NCBI RefSeq assembly: GCF_009914315.1
Contig: NZ_CP042596.1
Location: 2,976,001 to 3,040,000, forward strand
DNA: 64,000 nucleotides
Origin: Granulicella sp. WH15
Lineage (GTDB): Bacteria; Acidobacteriota; Terriglobia; Terriglobales; Acidobacteriaceae
Direction of reading: 5' to 3'
Both the position numbers and the translations under genes were made by a program. The number at the start of each line of letters is the position of its first letter. Position 1 is the first letter of the stretch. The notes under the pieces were generated by a model. It was not told the DNA's origin. It searched no databases and saw only the letters and a program-made list of their open reading frames with translations. Positions 1-8,128 of this stretch are shown here, piece by piece.

Positions 1-2
1 AC

Positions 3-536
3 ATCCAGCTCGGCGGCTGCGACATACTGGTCAACAACGCCGGTGTCGAGAAGAATGCGCCCTTCCTCGAGGTCACCGAGAAGGACTACGACATGGTTCT
101 CGACACTAACCTGAAGGGCGCGTTCTTCCTCACCCAGGCCTTCGTCAAACGGCTGGTCGCACTCCAGAAGCCGGGCCGCGTCATCAACATCAGCTCCGTC
201 CACGAGGACATGGTCTTCCCTAACTTCGCCAGCTACTGCGCGGCCAAGGGCGGGATGCGAATGCTCATGCGCGACCTTGCCATGGAACTTGGCCCGGTCG
301 GCATCACGGTCAACAACGTGGCTCCGGGAGCCATCAACACGCCCATCAACACCGCGCTGCTGGCCGACAAGCCCAAGCTCAACGCGTTGCTCAACAACAT
401 TCCGCTGGGCCGCCTGGGTAGCACCGACGACGTCTCCGCGCTGGTCGCCTTCCTGGCCTCGGACGAGGCGGGCTATATCACCGGCTCGACCTACGTCGTC
501 GACGGCGGCCTGATGCGCAACTACAAAGAACAGTAA
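3..536 (+). CDS. SDR family oxidoreductase, 5' end cut by window
   Basis: The last 177 residues of a short-chain dehydrogenase/reductase, an NAD(P)-dependent cytosolic oxidoreductase. The reading frame is open to the window edge, so the nucleotide-binding glycine motif lies outside. Visible are the NNAG motif (about residues 11-14), the NISS strand that carries the catalytic serine, and SYCAAKGG, which is the YxxxK catalytic pair. The C-terminal GSTYVVDGGL is typical of the glucose 1-dehydrogenase/3-oxoacyl-ACP reductase branch. The substrate cannot be told. It ends 28 bp before the glutaredoxin gene, so the two may be cotranscribed. Confidence 0.9.
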   Translation: MQLGGCDILVNNAGVEKNAPFLEVTEKDYDMVLDTNLKGAFFLTQAFVKRLVALQKPGRVINISSVHEDMVFPNFASYCAAKGGMRMLMRDLAMELGPVGITVNNVAPGAINTPINTALLADKPKLNALLNNIPLGRLGSTDDVSALVAFLASDEAGYITGSTYVVDGGLMRNYKEQ

Positions 537-564
537 AAACGGGAAGGAGCAGTAGAATACTGCT

Positions 565-822
565 ATGGAGCTTACCGTTTACTCAGCATCCTGGTGCCGC
601 GACTGCCGCGAGGCCAAGCGATTCCTCGCCAAGCACAACATCCCCTTCCAGGAGATCGACATCGAGGAGACGCCCGGCGCGGCCGATACCGTCTTCGAGA
701 ACGTCGGCAAGCGGGCGATCCCGCAGTTCGTCCTCGACGGCAAGTGGATTCAGCCCTACCGCCCCGGACGCGGCTTCCTGCATGCCGAGATGGCCGAGCT
801 ATTCGGCGTCCCGCACGAGTAG
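565..822 (+). CDS. Glutaredoxin-family protein, 85 aa
   Basis: A short thioredoxin-fold protein of glutaredoxin size. The N-terminal strand MELTVYSASWCRDC carries a CxxC active site (CRDC), and the cis-proline region appears as RAIPQFVLDGKW. It probably reduces disulfides or glutathione-like mixed disulfides in the cytoplasm; its partner is unknown. The start is supported by a GGAAGGAG-like purine run 15-20 bp upstream. It follows the SDR gene closely. The stop is 5 bp from the 3' end of the convergent lipoprotein gene. Confidence 0.85.
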   Translation: MELTVYSASWCRDCREAKRFLAKHNIPFQEIDIEETPGAADTVFENVGKRAIPQFVLDGKWIQPYRPGRGFLHAEMAELFGVPHE

Positions 823-827
823 CCCTC

Positions 828-1544
828 TTACTGTGGCGGCGTCTTCTGCTGCTGCATCTTGATGAGTTGTTCGTAGATCTGCTGCGGCGTCTTCACCCCA
901 TTGGGCGACTGCACCTGCGTCGTATCCGCAGCGGGCTGCGCGGGTGCAGAGCTTGCCGCCGGAGCCTCAGCCGCAGCACCGGGAGCAGCAGCACCACCAC
1001 CACCGGGCGTAATCACCCCGGCTGGCGCGGCTCCCTGAGCCGCCGGAACACTCGGCCGCACCTGCCCATCGGGAGGCCGATCCGTCTTCTCCTCCTCCTC
1101 GCTCACCGCAACCACACTCGGACTCGGCGGCGTCGGCCCACCAGCTCGCGGCGTCAGCACCAGCTCGCTCGCCACCGTATCCGAACCAGCGATCAGCAAC
1201 ATGTTGCTCTCGGTCCCATCGAGCAGCGCCGCCAGAATCTTAGCCGGAGCGTCCGGCCCATAGCTCCCGTAGACGCGCTCCTCCGCCACCCCGCCGGTGA
1301 TCTTCATCTGCGTCAGCCGGGCGATCTCCCGCAGAATCTGGTTCAGGCTGGAGTTATCCGCCTCCACCGCCAGCCGTCCATCGGCGTACGTCACGTGAGC
1401 CCGATGTGCGGGCATCTGCCCCGGCAGCTTCGGCCTCTCCACGGGCGCAGCAGCACCCGGAGCCGCCTGCGCGAGCATCGCCCCCGATCCCACGCACCCG
1501 GCCAGCAGCAGCCCCATCACCCGAATTGCACTCGATCTCAACAT
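828..1544 (-). CDS. Probable lipoprotein with STN/secretin-like short domain
   Basis: A 238-residue exported protein. The N terminus has a hydrophobic segment ending in LLLAGC, a good lipobox with Cys17 as the lipidated residue. Residues about 50-115 (DNSSLNQILREIARLTQMKI, then VYGSYGPDAPAKILAALLDG) resemble the STN/secretin N-domain repeat found in FecR/FecA-like and type II/IV secretion proteins. The C-terminal half is Ala/Pro/Gly-rich and low complexity, ending in a charged Gln-rich helix. It may be an envelope protein linked to secretion or pilus assembly. That is inferred from fold resemblance only. Transcribed divergently from the next gene. Confidence 0.7.
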   Translation of the reverse strand: MLRSSAIRVMGLLLAGCVGSGAMLAQAAPGAAAPVERPKLPGQMPAHRAHVTYADGRLAVEADNSSLNQILREIARLTQMKITGGVAEERVYGSYGPDAPAKILAALLDGTESNMLLIAGSDTVASELVLTPRAGGPTPPSPSVVAVSEEEEKTDRPPDGQVRPSVPAAQGAAPAGVITPGGGGAAAPGAAAEAPAASSAPAQPAADTTQVQSPNGVKTPQQIYEQLIKMQQQKTPPQ

Positions 1545-1664
1545 TGGTCTCTCGTAGGACGAAGCCGAGCGGCTTTCAGCACACCCACCCCAGTTTATGT
1601 CTTATCTGTTCCCCGCATCTCATGTACTAGACTGGCATGGAACCGCCCGGCGCAGGAAGCCGCA

Positions 1665-2723
1665 ATGACACGAGAGGCAAAACCCATCAGACACCGCAGT
1701 CACAATAAAACCGTCGCGGCCGCAGCCCTGTTCCTCATGCCCTTCTTCGCGCTCCGAGCCGCTCCGGCCGAGACCTGCACCACCCAGTCCCAGATGCAGC
1801 CCGCCGAGCGCGACACGCTGGCCGGAGCCGCGCGCAGCCTCGCCCTCAAGATCCAGGCCGCCGACCTGGCAGGCGTCCGCGCCAATACCATCGCCGAGTT
1901 TGCCTCGAGCTTCGACGGCATCGGCAACACTATCTCGTCCACCGCTCCTCATCTCAAGTCCGGCACGCCCGTCGTCGAGCAGGTCTACCTTCTCGACGCC
2001 TCCGCCAACAAGCGGAACCCCGATGGCTCCTCGCCCGACGCCCAGTTCGACTGCACCCTCAACAAGTCCGCCGCCGAAGCCGATTTCACCATTGCCTCCC
2101 TGCCGCCGGGGCGCTACGCCTTCACCCTCGTCCGCTTCACCGGCGAGTCCCCGTGGCTGGTCTCGTTCCTCCTCCGCCAGCAGACGCCTGCGTCTCCGTG
2201 GCAACTCGCCGGGCTCTATCCCAAGGCCGCCACCGTCGCCGGGCATGACGGCCTCTGGTACTGGACCCAGGCTCGCTCCCTGAGCGCCGCCAAGCAGCCG
2301 TGGAACGCCTTCCTCTACTTCGGACAGGCTCGCCAACTGCTGCAACCCGCGCCCTTCGTCTCCAGCACGCACCTTGAGGCGCTCCGCACCGAGACCGCCT
2401 CGGCGGCTCCCCCGGCTCTGGCCAACGGCATCGGCCCGGACAACCCGCTGGTCATCAAGGCCGCCGACGGTGCCGAGTACCGCTTCACGTCCCTCTACCC
2501 CGACAACACGCTGGATAAGGAAAAGCCCGACGTCGCCGCCCACATCAAGGTGGACTCGCTCGGCGACGCCAACACCGCCCGCGCCCGCAACCTGGCCGCC
2601 ATGAGCGCGTTACTGGCCGCCCACCCCGAGTTACGCACCGCCTTCCACGGCGTTTGGATCTTCTCCGACGCCCCCGGACAGGCTCCAGTGGCCAATGAAG
2701 CGGCCATGAATGAGATCCACTAG
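1665..2723 (+). CDS. Secreted protein of unknown function, 352 aa
   Basis: The start is taken at ATG 1665 because a signal peptide follows (hydrophobic run TVAAAALFLMPFFALRAAPA) and an AGGAAG ribosome site lies 6 bp upstream. The frame is open further upstream, but that stretch is the antisense of the lipoprotein gene. The mature part has a Cys pair (one near the N terminus, one in QFDCTL), Ala-rich helices and no catalytic motif I recognise. A periplasmic or outer-membrane-associated role is likely. It is divergent from the lipoprotein gene with about 120 bp between them. Confidence 0.6.
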   Translation: MTREAKPIRHRSHNKTVAAAALFLMPFFALRAAPAETCTTQSQMQPAERDTLAGAARSLALKIQAADLAGVRANTIAEFASSFDGIGNTISSTAPHLKSGTPVVEQVYLLDASANKRNPDGSSPDAQFDCTLNKSAAEADFTIASLPPGRYAFTLVRFTGESPWLVSFLLRQQTPASPWQLAGLYPKAATVAGHDGLWYWTQARSLSAAKQPWNAFLYFGQARQLLQPAPFVSSTHLEALRTETASAAPPALANGIGPDNPLVIKAADGAEYRFTSLYPDNTLDKEKPDVAAHIKVDSLGDANTARARNLAAMSALLAAHPELRTAFHGVWIFSDAPGQAPVANEAAMNEIH

Positions 2724-2753
2724 GTGCTATTTTCTGGAGATCCCAGCGGGTAA

Positions 2754-2815
2754 CCATACAAAACGTAATATTTCGCATCCCAAAATGTTGTATTTTTTGT
2801 GTGGAACAGCTTTCG
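2754..2815 (+). promoter_or_regulatory. AT-rich promoter/operator-like stretch before nitroreductase gene
   Basis: In an otherwise GC-rich region this interval is strikingly AT-rich. It contains an imperfect inverted repeat, CCATACAAAA near 2754 and TTTTTTGTGTGG near 2802-2813. It lies 60-120 bp upstream of the nitroreductase start. That position suits a promoter and regulator site, but no canonical -35/-10 pair is clear. Confidence 0.3.
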
Positions 2816-2874
2816 CACCACTGTCTCCCTGACTGATCCTGCTTCCATCATCCCGACAGAGTAGAAAGAGTGCC

Positions 2875-3522
2875 ATGCCACCAACTATGAAACCTCTCGA
2901 TCAGGCAATCCTGGACCGTCGCGCCACTCCCAGCTTCGACGGTACCCCCATTCCGCCCGAGGATCTCCGCCGCATCCTCGATGCCGGCCGCTTTGCTCCC
3001 AGCGGCTACAACATGCAGCCCTGGCGATTCGTCGTGGTGCAGAATCTCGACCAGCGCCGCAGGCTCCGGGGCGCGGCCTACAACCAGGGCAAGGTCGAGG
3101 AGGCTTCGGCAGTCATCGTCGCCTGCGGAGACGCGGACGGATGGCGCAAGGATCTGGACCTGATGCTTCAGATGGGCCTCGAGGGCGGGATGCCCGAGAG
3201 CTACGCCGCCCAGGCCCGGTCGAGCGTGCCCAACTACCTTTCGAGCTTCACGCCCGACCAGATGAAGGGCTGGCTGAACAAGCAGGTCATGCTGGCCTTC
3301 ACGCACATGATGCTGATGGCCGAGGTGCTGGGCTACGATACCGCTCCCATGGAAGGCTTCGAACAGGACAAGGTCCACGAAGTTCTACGCCTACCTCTCA
3401 GCTACTGGGTAGTGGCCTTCCTCGCCGTCGGTCACCTCAAGGGACCGGATAAGTTCGACGGCGGCCGCTTCGAGCTGAACCACACCGTCTTCTCCGAAGA
3501 GTACGGCAAGCCGCTCAAGTAA
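2875..3522 (+). CDS. Nitroreductase-family flavoprotein, 215 aa
   Basis: Predicted FMN-dependent NAD(P)H oxidoreductase of the nitroreductase superfamily. The N-terminal RRATPSFDGTPIPPEDLRRIL and the following APSGYNMQPWRFVVV match the FMN-phosphate and flavin-ring binding segments. The C-terminal LPLSYWVVAFLAVGHL matches the conserved GY/VxxL strand. Length is normal for the family. Start ATG 2875 is used; ATG 2887 is an in-frame alternative. The substrate is not predictable; such enzymes reduce nitroaromatics, quinones or enoates. It stands alone, followed by a hairpin and repeat DNA. Confidence 0.85.
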   Translation: MPPTMKPLDQAILDRRATPSFDGTPIPPEDLRRILDAGRFAPSGYNMQPWRFVVVQNLDQRRRLRGAAYNQGKVEEASAVIVACGDADGWRKDLDLMLQMGLEGGMPESYAAQARSSVPNYLSSFTPDQMKGWLNKQVMLAFTHMMLMAEVLGYDTAPMEGFEQDKVHEVLRLPLSYWVVAFLAVGHLKGPDKFDGGRFELNHTVFSEEYGKPLK

Positions 3523-3530
3523 CCCTATAA

Positions 3531-3556
3531 CCCATGCCTCGACTCCGAGGCATGGG
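3531..3556 (+). terminator. Perfect 11-bp hairpin after nitroreductase
   Basis: Arms CCCATGCCTCG (3531-3541) and its complement (3546-3556) flank a 4-nt loop, beginning 9 bp past the stop codon. There is no T-tract, so it may act as a transcript-end stabiliser rather than a classical intrinsic terminator. Confidence 0.45.
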
Positions 3557-3846
3557 ATACGGTTGTCCCTTCACCACAAAAAGCGCCAACGGCGCGCCCT
3601 ATACCAGCCTGGGGCAAAGCCCCAGGGAAACATCCCAATGAGCGGATGAGGGCTGAAGGCCCGACCTATCCCAGGAACAACAACAAAAGCGTCCTCACGC
3701 CGGACGGGCGGCACTTCGTGCTGTCTTGGACACTTCGCGTAAAAAATATCCCCACTCTCTGCGATTCCTGCTACTCTCTCGCATTAACACAGTTGTAACA
3801 TTGGATATCGCCTCCCGGCGCCCACACGAAGAGAGCAGAACCCGCA
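3557..3846. repeat. Intergenic repeat region with 52-bp unit at 3689-3740
   Basis: No gene is seen here. It contains a CCTGGGGC/GCCCCAGG hairpin (3608-3626), a stretch of the mosaic intergenic repeat, and a full copy of the 52-bp module (3689-3740, plus orientation; core GGCACTTCGTGC, end CTTCGCGT). The promoter of the following hydrolase gene must lie between 3741 and 3846. Confidence 0.7.
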
Positions 3847-4800
3847 ATGAAGTTTCTCCAGAGAGCCACCGTCCTCCTCCTGTTCCTGGCCCTGGCCGCC
3901 GGGGCCACATTTTACTGCGCCCCGCTCCGGGTCAACGACCAGCTCATCCGCTACAAGCTGTGGCGCGCCGGGGTCCACAGCGAGTACATCCAGGCCGGAC
4001 CCTACCGGCTGCACTACTTCGAGGCCGGTCCCTCCGACGGCTCGTCCCTCGTGCTCGTCCACGGTCTCGGCTCCCGCGGCGAGGACTGGGCACCGCTCAT
4101 CCCCGGCCTCGCCGCCGCGGGCTTCCACGTCTACGTGCCCGACCTGCCCGGCTACGGCCGTTCGCCCAAGCCCGATATCAGCTACTCCATTTCGACACAG
4201 GCCCGCACCGTCATCGACTTCATGCACGCCGTCCATCTCGAGCACGCCAATCTCGGCGGCTGGTCCATGGGCGGCTGGGTCGTCGCGCGGCTCACGCTCG
4301 ACCACCCCGAGATGGTCGACCGGCTGGCCATGTACGACGCCGCCGGGGTCTACTTTCCGCGCACCTTCGACGCCTCCCTCTTCCTGCCGACCGATGCCGC
4401 CGGGCTCGACCATTTGAACGCGATGCTCTACCCTAAGCCGAGGCCGCTGCCTGCCTTCGTCGCCCGCGACGCCATCCATAAGCTGCAGGCGAACCGCATG
4501 GTGATCGAGCGCAGCGTCGCCGCGATGCTCAACGGCCGGGACCTGCTCGACTTCCGCCTGCACCAGATCGCGAAGCCCACGTTGATCGTCTGGGGCAAGG
4601 AGGACCGGCTGATTCCGCTGGTGACGGGCGAGAAGATGCACCGCGAGATCTCGCAGTCGGTTCTGTTCGTCATCGAAGACTGCGGGCATCTGGCTCCGGG
4701 CGAGTGCGCGCCGCCTATCCTGAAGGAGACGGTTGCGTTCTTTACGGCCAATCCTGCATTGCCCCGCAGCGAGACCACCGTCCCGCACCCCGCATCTTAA
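3847..4800 (+). CDS. Alpha/beta hydrolase, membrane-anchored or exported
   Basis: A 317-residue alpha/beta-hydrolase-fold enzyme. An N-terminal hydrophobic segment (LLLFLALAAGATFYCAPL) indicates a signal anchor. Motifs in order: LVLVHGLGSRGEDW (oxyanion-hole region), GWSMGGW (nucleophile elbow with the catalytic Ser), VWGKEDRLIPL (acid Asp) and EDCGHLAPGE (catalytic His). The catalytic triad is therefore complete. The substrate could be an ester, epoxide or acyl compound. The stop codon is followed after 2 bp by a reverse-oriented 52-bp repeat module. Confidence 0.88.
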   Translation: MKFLQRATVLLLFLALAAGATFYCAPLRVNDQLIRYKLWRAGVHSEYIQAGPYRLHYFEAGPSDGSSLVLVHGLGSRGEDWAPLIPGLAAAGFHVYVPDLPGYGRSPKPDISYSISTQARTVIDFMHAVHLEHANLGGWSMGGWVVARLTLDHPEMVDRLAMYDAAGVYFPRTFDASLFLPTDAAGLDHLNAMLYPKPRPLPAFVARDAIHKLQANRMVIERSVAAMLNGRDLLDFRLHQIAKPTLIVWGKEDRLIPLVTGEKMHREISQSVLFVIEDCGHLAPGECAPPILKETVAFFTANPALPRSETTVPHPAS

Positions 4801-4802
4801 AC

Positions 4803-5032
4803 ACGCGAAGCGTCCAAAACCGCACGAAGTGCCGCCCGCCCGGCGCAAGGGCGCACTTGCCGTTGCCTGTTTTCTTGGTTGTCATTCAGGAGCGAAGCGG
4901 AGGAATCTGCTTCTGGGGTAGGTCCGGCTTTAGCCCCCGAGATATGCTTTCTTTTCTCAACCACAAAAGACAACAACAAAGCGCCCTCACGCCGGGCGGG
5001 CGGCACTTCGTGCAGTTCTCGACGCTACGCGT
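4803..5032. repeat. Composite repeat: inverted pair of 52-bp modules with spacer modules
   Basis: Two copies of the 52-bp module lie in opposite orientation: 4803-4854 (minus) and 4981-5032 (plus). Between them are a 'B' module (about 4855-4915, containing GAGCGAAGCGGAGGAATC) and an 'A' module (about 4916-4955, containing GGCTTTAGCCCCCGAG), both in the minus orientation. The same A-B-C order recurs at 22298-22497. No coding sequence is supported here. Confidence 0.85.
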
Positions 5033-5037
5033 AAAAA

Positions 5038-5643
5038 CTACTCTTCATCTCCCCAAACAAATGCATCCGCCTGCCCCAACCCCACATGCCCCAGCACCCG
5101 ATGCACAAACTGCCGCGCCATCACCGCCGTATCCTGCGGCTGCGTGTACAGTACCGGCATCACCGGATAGATCGTCGCACCCGCCTCTGCCGCTGCCGTC
5201 ATATTACGCAGGTGAATCAGGTTCAGCGGCGTCTCGCGCACGCACAGCACCAGCCGCCGCCGCTCTTTCAGCGTCACATCCGCCGCCCGCTCGATCAGGC
5301 TCGAAGCCATTCCATGCGCGATCCTCGCCAGCGTCCCCATCGAACACGGCAACACGATCATCGCCTCTGTCGGATAGCTCCCACTAGCGATGCTGGCCCC
5401 AATATCCTCGTCGGCAAGCTGCCGTACCTTGTCGCTCGACGTACCCAGCAGCTTCTCCACCAGGGCCGTCCGTCCACTCAGGTGCAGCTCCTCGGCCAGC
5501 ACCCTCAATGCGCTCTCCGAGACCACGAGGTTGACCCGGCTCACACGCTCGTCGGCCACCAGCAGCCGCAGCATCTCGGCGGCAAACACGCTGCCGCTGG
5601 CCCCCGTAATCGCCAGAGTAAAGTTCCGCTTCAAATCGCTCAC
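5038..5643 (-). CDS. ubiX: Flavin prenyltransferase UbiX
   Basis: A 201-residue flavin prenyltransferase. UbiX joins dimethylallyl phosphate to reduced FMN to make prenyl-FMN, the cofactor of UbiD-type decarboxylases in quinone and aromatic-acid metabolism. The N-terminal FTLAITGASGSVFAAEMLRLL is the Rossmann FMN-binding start. PCSMGTLARIAHGMASSLIERAADVTLKERR is the family's signature block, followed by RETPLNLIHLRNM. Length is standard. No ubiD is in the window. It ends 5 bp from the repeat and lies 14 bp downstream of the YkgJ-like gene, with which it is probably cotranscribed. Confidence 0.93.
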   Translation of the reverse strand: MSDLKRNFTLAITGASGSVFAAEMLRLLVADERVSRVNLVVSESALRVLAEELHLSGRTALVEKLLGTSSDKVRQLADEDIGASIASGSYPTEAMIVLPCSMGTLARIAHGMASSLIERAADVTLKERRRLVLCVRETPLNLIHLRNMTAAAEAGATIYPVMPVLYTQPQDTAVMARQFVHRVLGHVGLGQADAFVWGDEE

Positions 5644-5657
5644 TCGCTGATTATCGT

Positions 5658-6251
5658 CTAAACGCCGCGCAATGCGTACGCCACCAACGTCTCGCCGTGC
5701 AGGCCGTGCGCCTCATCGAAGGCCGCATTGCTGGCCTCCTCCACCGCCGGAAACCCCGGATCAAGCTCGCAGGCCGCGATCTCCTCGGTGGACGCGTGGA
5801 TAAAACACAGCTCGCATGTGCCCAAGTTACCCTCTTCCGTCCTCATAGGAGGACCAAAGGTACGACAGAGAACGGGCCGAGCCGCGTACAGGTCACACGT
5901 CCCCGTCGTCGGGTCCAGCACCGGGCAGACTTCGTCGTTGGCGAACTCCTCGAAGAGAATCGCCGCCTCGTAGTCCTCACCCAGAATCCCCGTGGCACGG
6001 TCACCCGGAAACCACGGCTCCAGACGCCGAAGCGAGTCTTCAACACGCAGGCGGATACGGCTCGCCCGCTCGGGAGCGGCGGCAGCCAGTCCGTCACGCA
6101 GCCGCGCCGCATCCTGTAACGCGATGGGAAATACCCCCACGCAGCACTGCGAGCAGCCCGGTTTGCAGACCAGATGCCCGCCCGCTCGCCGCACCGCATC
6201 GGCCAGCGCCGCATCCGCAATGTGAACCAGATCATCCATCGCAAAATCCAT
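5658..6251 (-). CDS. YkgJ-type cysteine-cluster protein
   Basis: A cytosolic protein of the CxxCxxCC (YkgJ, zinc/iron-chelating) family. The N-terminal CKPGCSQCCVGVFP holds the cluster cysteines; later cysteines are in CPVL, TCDLYAARPVLCRTFG and LGTCELC. The family is annotated as metal-binding, but its biochemical role is not established. ATG 6251 is used as start; ATG 6239 and an upstream TTG (6272) are alternatives. A perfect hairpin ends one base before ATG 6251, so initiation at 6239 is quite possible. Its neighbours are purB upstream and ubiX downstream. Confidence 0.78.
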   Translation of the reverse strand: MDFAMDDLVHIADAALADAVRRAGGHLVCKPGCSQCCVGVFPIALQDAARLRDGLAAAAPERASRIRLRVEDSLRRLEPWFPGDRATGILGEDYEAAILFEEFANDEVCPVLDPTTGTCDLYAARPVLCRTFGPPMRTEEGNLGTCELCFIHASTEEIAACELDPGFPAVEEASNAAFDEAHGLHGETLVAYALRGV

Positions 6252-6289
6252 CCGCCATAGCGCGACAGTCAAACATCGCGCTATGGCGG
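6252..6289 (-). promoter_or_regulatory. Perfect 13-bp inverted repeat abutting the start of the YkgJ-like gene
   Basis: Arms CCGCCATAGCGCG (6252-6264) and its complement (6277-6289) enclose a 12-nt loop. On the minus strand the hairpin follows the purB stop by 7 bp and ends exactly before ATG 6251. There is no T-tract. It could attenuate translation of the downstream gene or protect the purB message. Confidence 0.5.
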
Positions 6290-6296
6290 AATACCA

Positions 6297-7592
6297 CTAT
6301 TCCCCTAACGTGCGTGCAAAAATCGCATCCACGTTCGCGAGCTGGCGCGTGTAGTCGAAGGCGTGGGCCAGCTTTTCGAGGCTCAGGCGGCTGGTGATCT
6401 CCGGCTCCTTGGCCACCTCGTCGCGAAAGACGAGGTCGTTCTTCCACGAGTTCATCGCGTGGCCCTGCACCAGCCGGTACGCGTCCTCACGCGACATACC
6501 CGACTCCGCCAGATCGAGCAGCAACTGCCCGGAGAAGATCAGCCCACCGGTCGATTCGAGGTTCTTAATCATCCGCTGCGGATAGACGAGCAGCTTCTCG
6601 ATCAGAGTGGCCGTCTTCTGGAGCAGGTAGTCGGCCAGAATGGTCGAGTCCGGCAGGATCACACGCTCAGCCGAGGAGTGCGAGATGTCGCGCTCATGCC
6701 ACAGTGCGACGTTCTCGAACGCTACCTGCGCGTTGCCCCGGATCACGCGGGCGAGACCGCTGATCTGCTCGCTGGTGATGGGGTTGCGCTTGTGCGGCAT
6801 CGCCGACGAGCCCTTCTGCTTCTCGGAGAAGAACTCCTCCGCCTCACGGACCTCAGTGCGCTGCAAGTGGCGGATCTCAGTGGCGATCTTGTCCAGCGTG
6901 GACGCGAGCACCGCAAGAGTCGCAACATAAGCCGCGTGGCGGTCGCGCTGGACAACCTGTGTTGCGACCGCTACGGGCTTCAGTCCCAGCGCGGCGCAGA
7001 TGGCCTCTTCGTGCTCCGGCTTCAGGTGGCCGAAGGTGCCGACGGCTCCCGAGAGCTTGCCCACGCGCAGGTCCTCCGCGGCGGCATCGAAACGGGCCAG
7101 ATTGCGCTGCATCTCCGAGTACCAGAGCAACAGCTTCAGCCCAAAGGTGCTCGGCTCGGCGTGAATGCCGTGAGTCCGGCCGATGATGGGCGTGTGCTTG
7201 AACTCGAGCGCACGCGCCTTCAGCACCTCGCTCAGCCGTACGATGCCCTCGCGGACGATGGCCGAGGCCTCGCGAAGCTGCAACGCCTGCGCCGTGTCCA
7301 CCACGTCGGTGGAGGTGAGGCCGTAGTGGAACCAGCGCGACTCCGCCCCGACGAACTCGGAGACCGAGGTGGTAAAGGCGATGACGTCGTGCTTCACCTC
7401 GGCCTCGATCTCGTTGATGCGATCGACCGAAAAGTTGCCCTTGTCGCGGATCGCATCCGCGGCCTCCTGGGGCACCAGCCCGGCCTTGGCCAGGGCCTGC
7501 GAGGCGGCAGTTTCGACCCGCAGCCAGCAGCGGTATTTGTTCTCATCGGACCAGATACGGCCCATCTCCGGACGTGTGTAACGCGCGATCAA
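6297..7592 (-). CDS. purB: Adenylosuccinate lyase
   Basis: A 431-residue enzyme of the fumarase/aspartase superfamily. It removes fumarate from SAICAR and from adenylosuccinate, acting twice in purine synthesis. The signature GSSAMPHKRNP, carrying the mobile catalytic loop serine, is intact. GRTHGIHAEPSTFG provides the catalytic His region and GLTSTDVVDTAQ the substrate-binding region. Length and start (RYTRPEMGRIWSDENKY) match the family. It is the first gene of a run with the YkgJ-like gene and ubiX, and is divergent from marR across a 101-bp promoter interval. Confidence 0.96.
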   Translation of the reverse strand: MIARYTRPEMGRIWSDENKYRCWLRVETAASQALAKAGLVPQEAADAIRDKGNFSVDRINEIEAEVKHDVIAFTTSVSEFVGAESRWFHYGLTSTDVVDTAQALQLREASAIVREGIVRLSEVLKARALEFKHTPIIGRTHGIHAEPSTFGLKLLLWYSEMQRNLARFDAAAEDLRVGKLSGAVGTFGHLKPEHEEAICAALGLKPVAVATQVVQRDRHAAYVATLAVLASTLDKIATEIRHLQRTEVREAEEFFSEKQKGSSAMPHKRNPITSEQISGLARVIRGNAQVAFENVALWHERDISHSSAERVILPDSTILADYLLQKTATLIEKLLVYPQRMIKNLESTGGLIFSGQLLLDLAESGMSREDAYRLVQGHAMNSWKNDLVFRDEVAKEPEITSRLSLEKLAHAFDYTRQLANVDAIFARTLGE

Positions 7593-7655
7593 AGGAAGCT
7601 CCTGTAAGTAGATGTCTCAGGTTCAAGTCTACTGACTGTGCAGATACATCGTGAC

Positions 7656-7677
7656 GCGATATAATCATATATATCGC
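7656..7677. promoter_or_regulatory. Palindromic operator overlapping the marR promoter
   Basis: Arms GCGATATA (7656-7663) and TATATCGC (7670-7677) form a perfect 8-bp palindrome with a 6-nt spacer. A further half-site ACGATATAAA lies at 7681-7690. A perfect TATAAT (7660-7665) overlaps the left arm and could be the -10 element of marR. MarR repressors typically bind such AT-rich palindromes over their own promoters, so autoregulation of the marR-clc operon is the natural reading. The site may also touch the purB promoter. Confidence 0.65.
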
Positions 7678-7693
7678 AACACGATATAAATTT

Positions 7694-8128
7694 ATGCCGA
7701 ATCAATCCCCCGACACCATCGACCGTCTTCCTCAACTGGCCAACTTCCGCTTCCGCCTGCGCCAGTTCCTCGCCTACTCCGAATCCACCTGCGAGGAGTC
7801 AGGCGTCACCATGCAGCAGTACCAGCTATTGCAGGTGCTGGGCGCGGCGCGGATGGAGGCGGACGCCGCCCGCACCACCATCTCCGCGCTGGCCGAGCGG
7901 CTTCTGCTACGCCACAACAGCGCCGTCGAGCTGGTGGACCGCGCCGAGCGGGCCGGGTTGGTCCGCCGCGTAGCCGATCCCACCGACCACCGTCGCGCCG
8001 TGGTCGAGATCACCCCGCACGGGCAGGAGTTACTGGCGAAGCTTACCGGCGAGCACCTGAGCTATCTGGCTACCGCCGCGCCGGAGCTGGCCTCATCTCT
8101 TCAGGAACTACTTCCATCCCAACGATGA
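7694..8128 (+). CDS. MarR-family transcriptional regulator
   Basis: A 144-residue winged-helix regulator. The central TISALAERLLLRHNSAVELVDRAERAGLVRR is the helix-turn-helix with recognition helix, and VADPTDHRRAVVEITPHG is the wing with the conserved D-R pair. It has the usual MarR dimer architecture. It probably represses itself and the downstream channel gene through the palindrome just upstream. The ATG lies only 16 bp from that palindrome and no clear Shine-Dalgarno is seen, so the message may be leaderless or nearly so. Its stop overlaps the next start (ATGA). Confidence 0.92.
   Translation: MPNQSPDTIDRLPQLANFRFRLRQFLAYSESTCEESGVTMQQYQLLQVLGAARMEADAARTTISALAERLLLRHNSAVELVDRAERAGLVRRVADPTDHRRAVVEITPHGQELLAKLTGEHLSYLATAAPELASSLQELLPSQR

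Noticed and set aside
594..1664. Long open frame upstream of the secreted protein at 1665
   Set aside because: It runs antisense through the lipoprotein gene and over the glutaredoxin in another frame; the Arg-rich composition shows a shadow frame. The signal peptide and ribosome site support ATG 1665.
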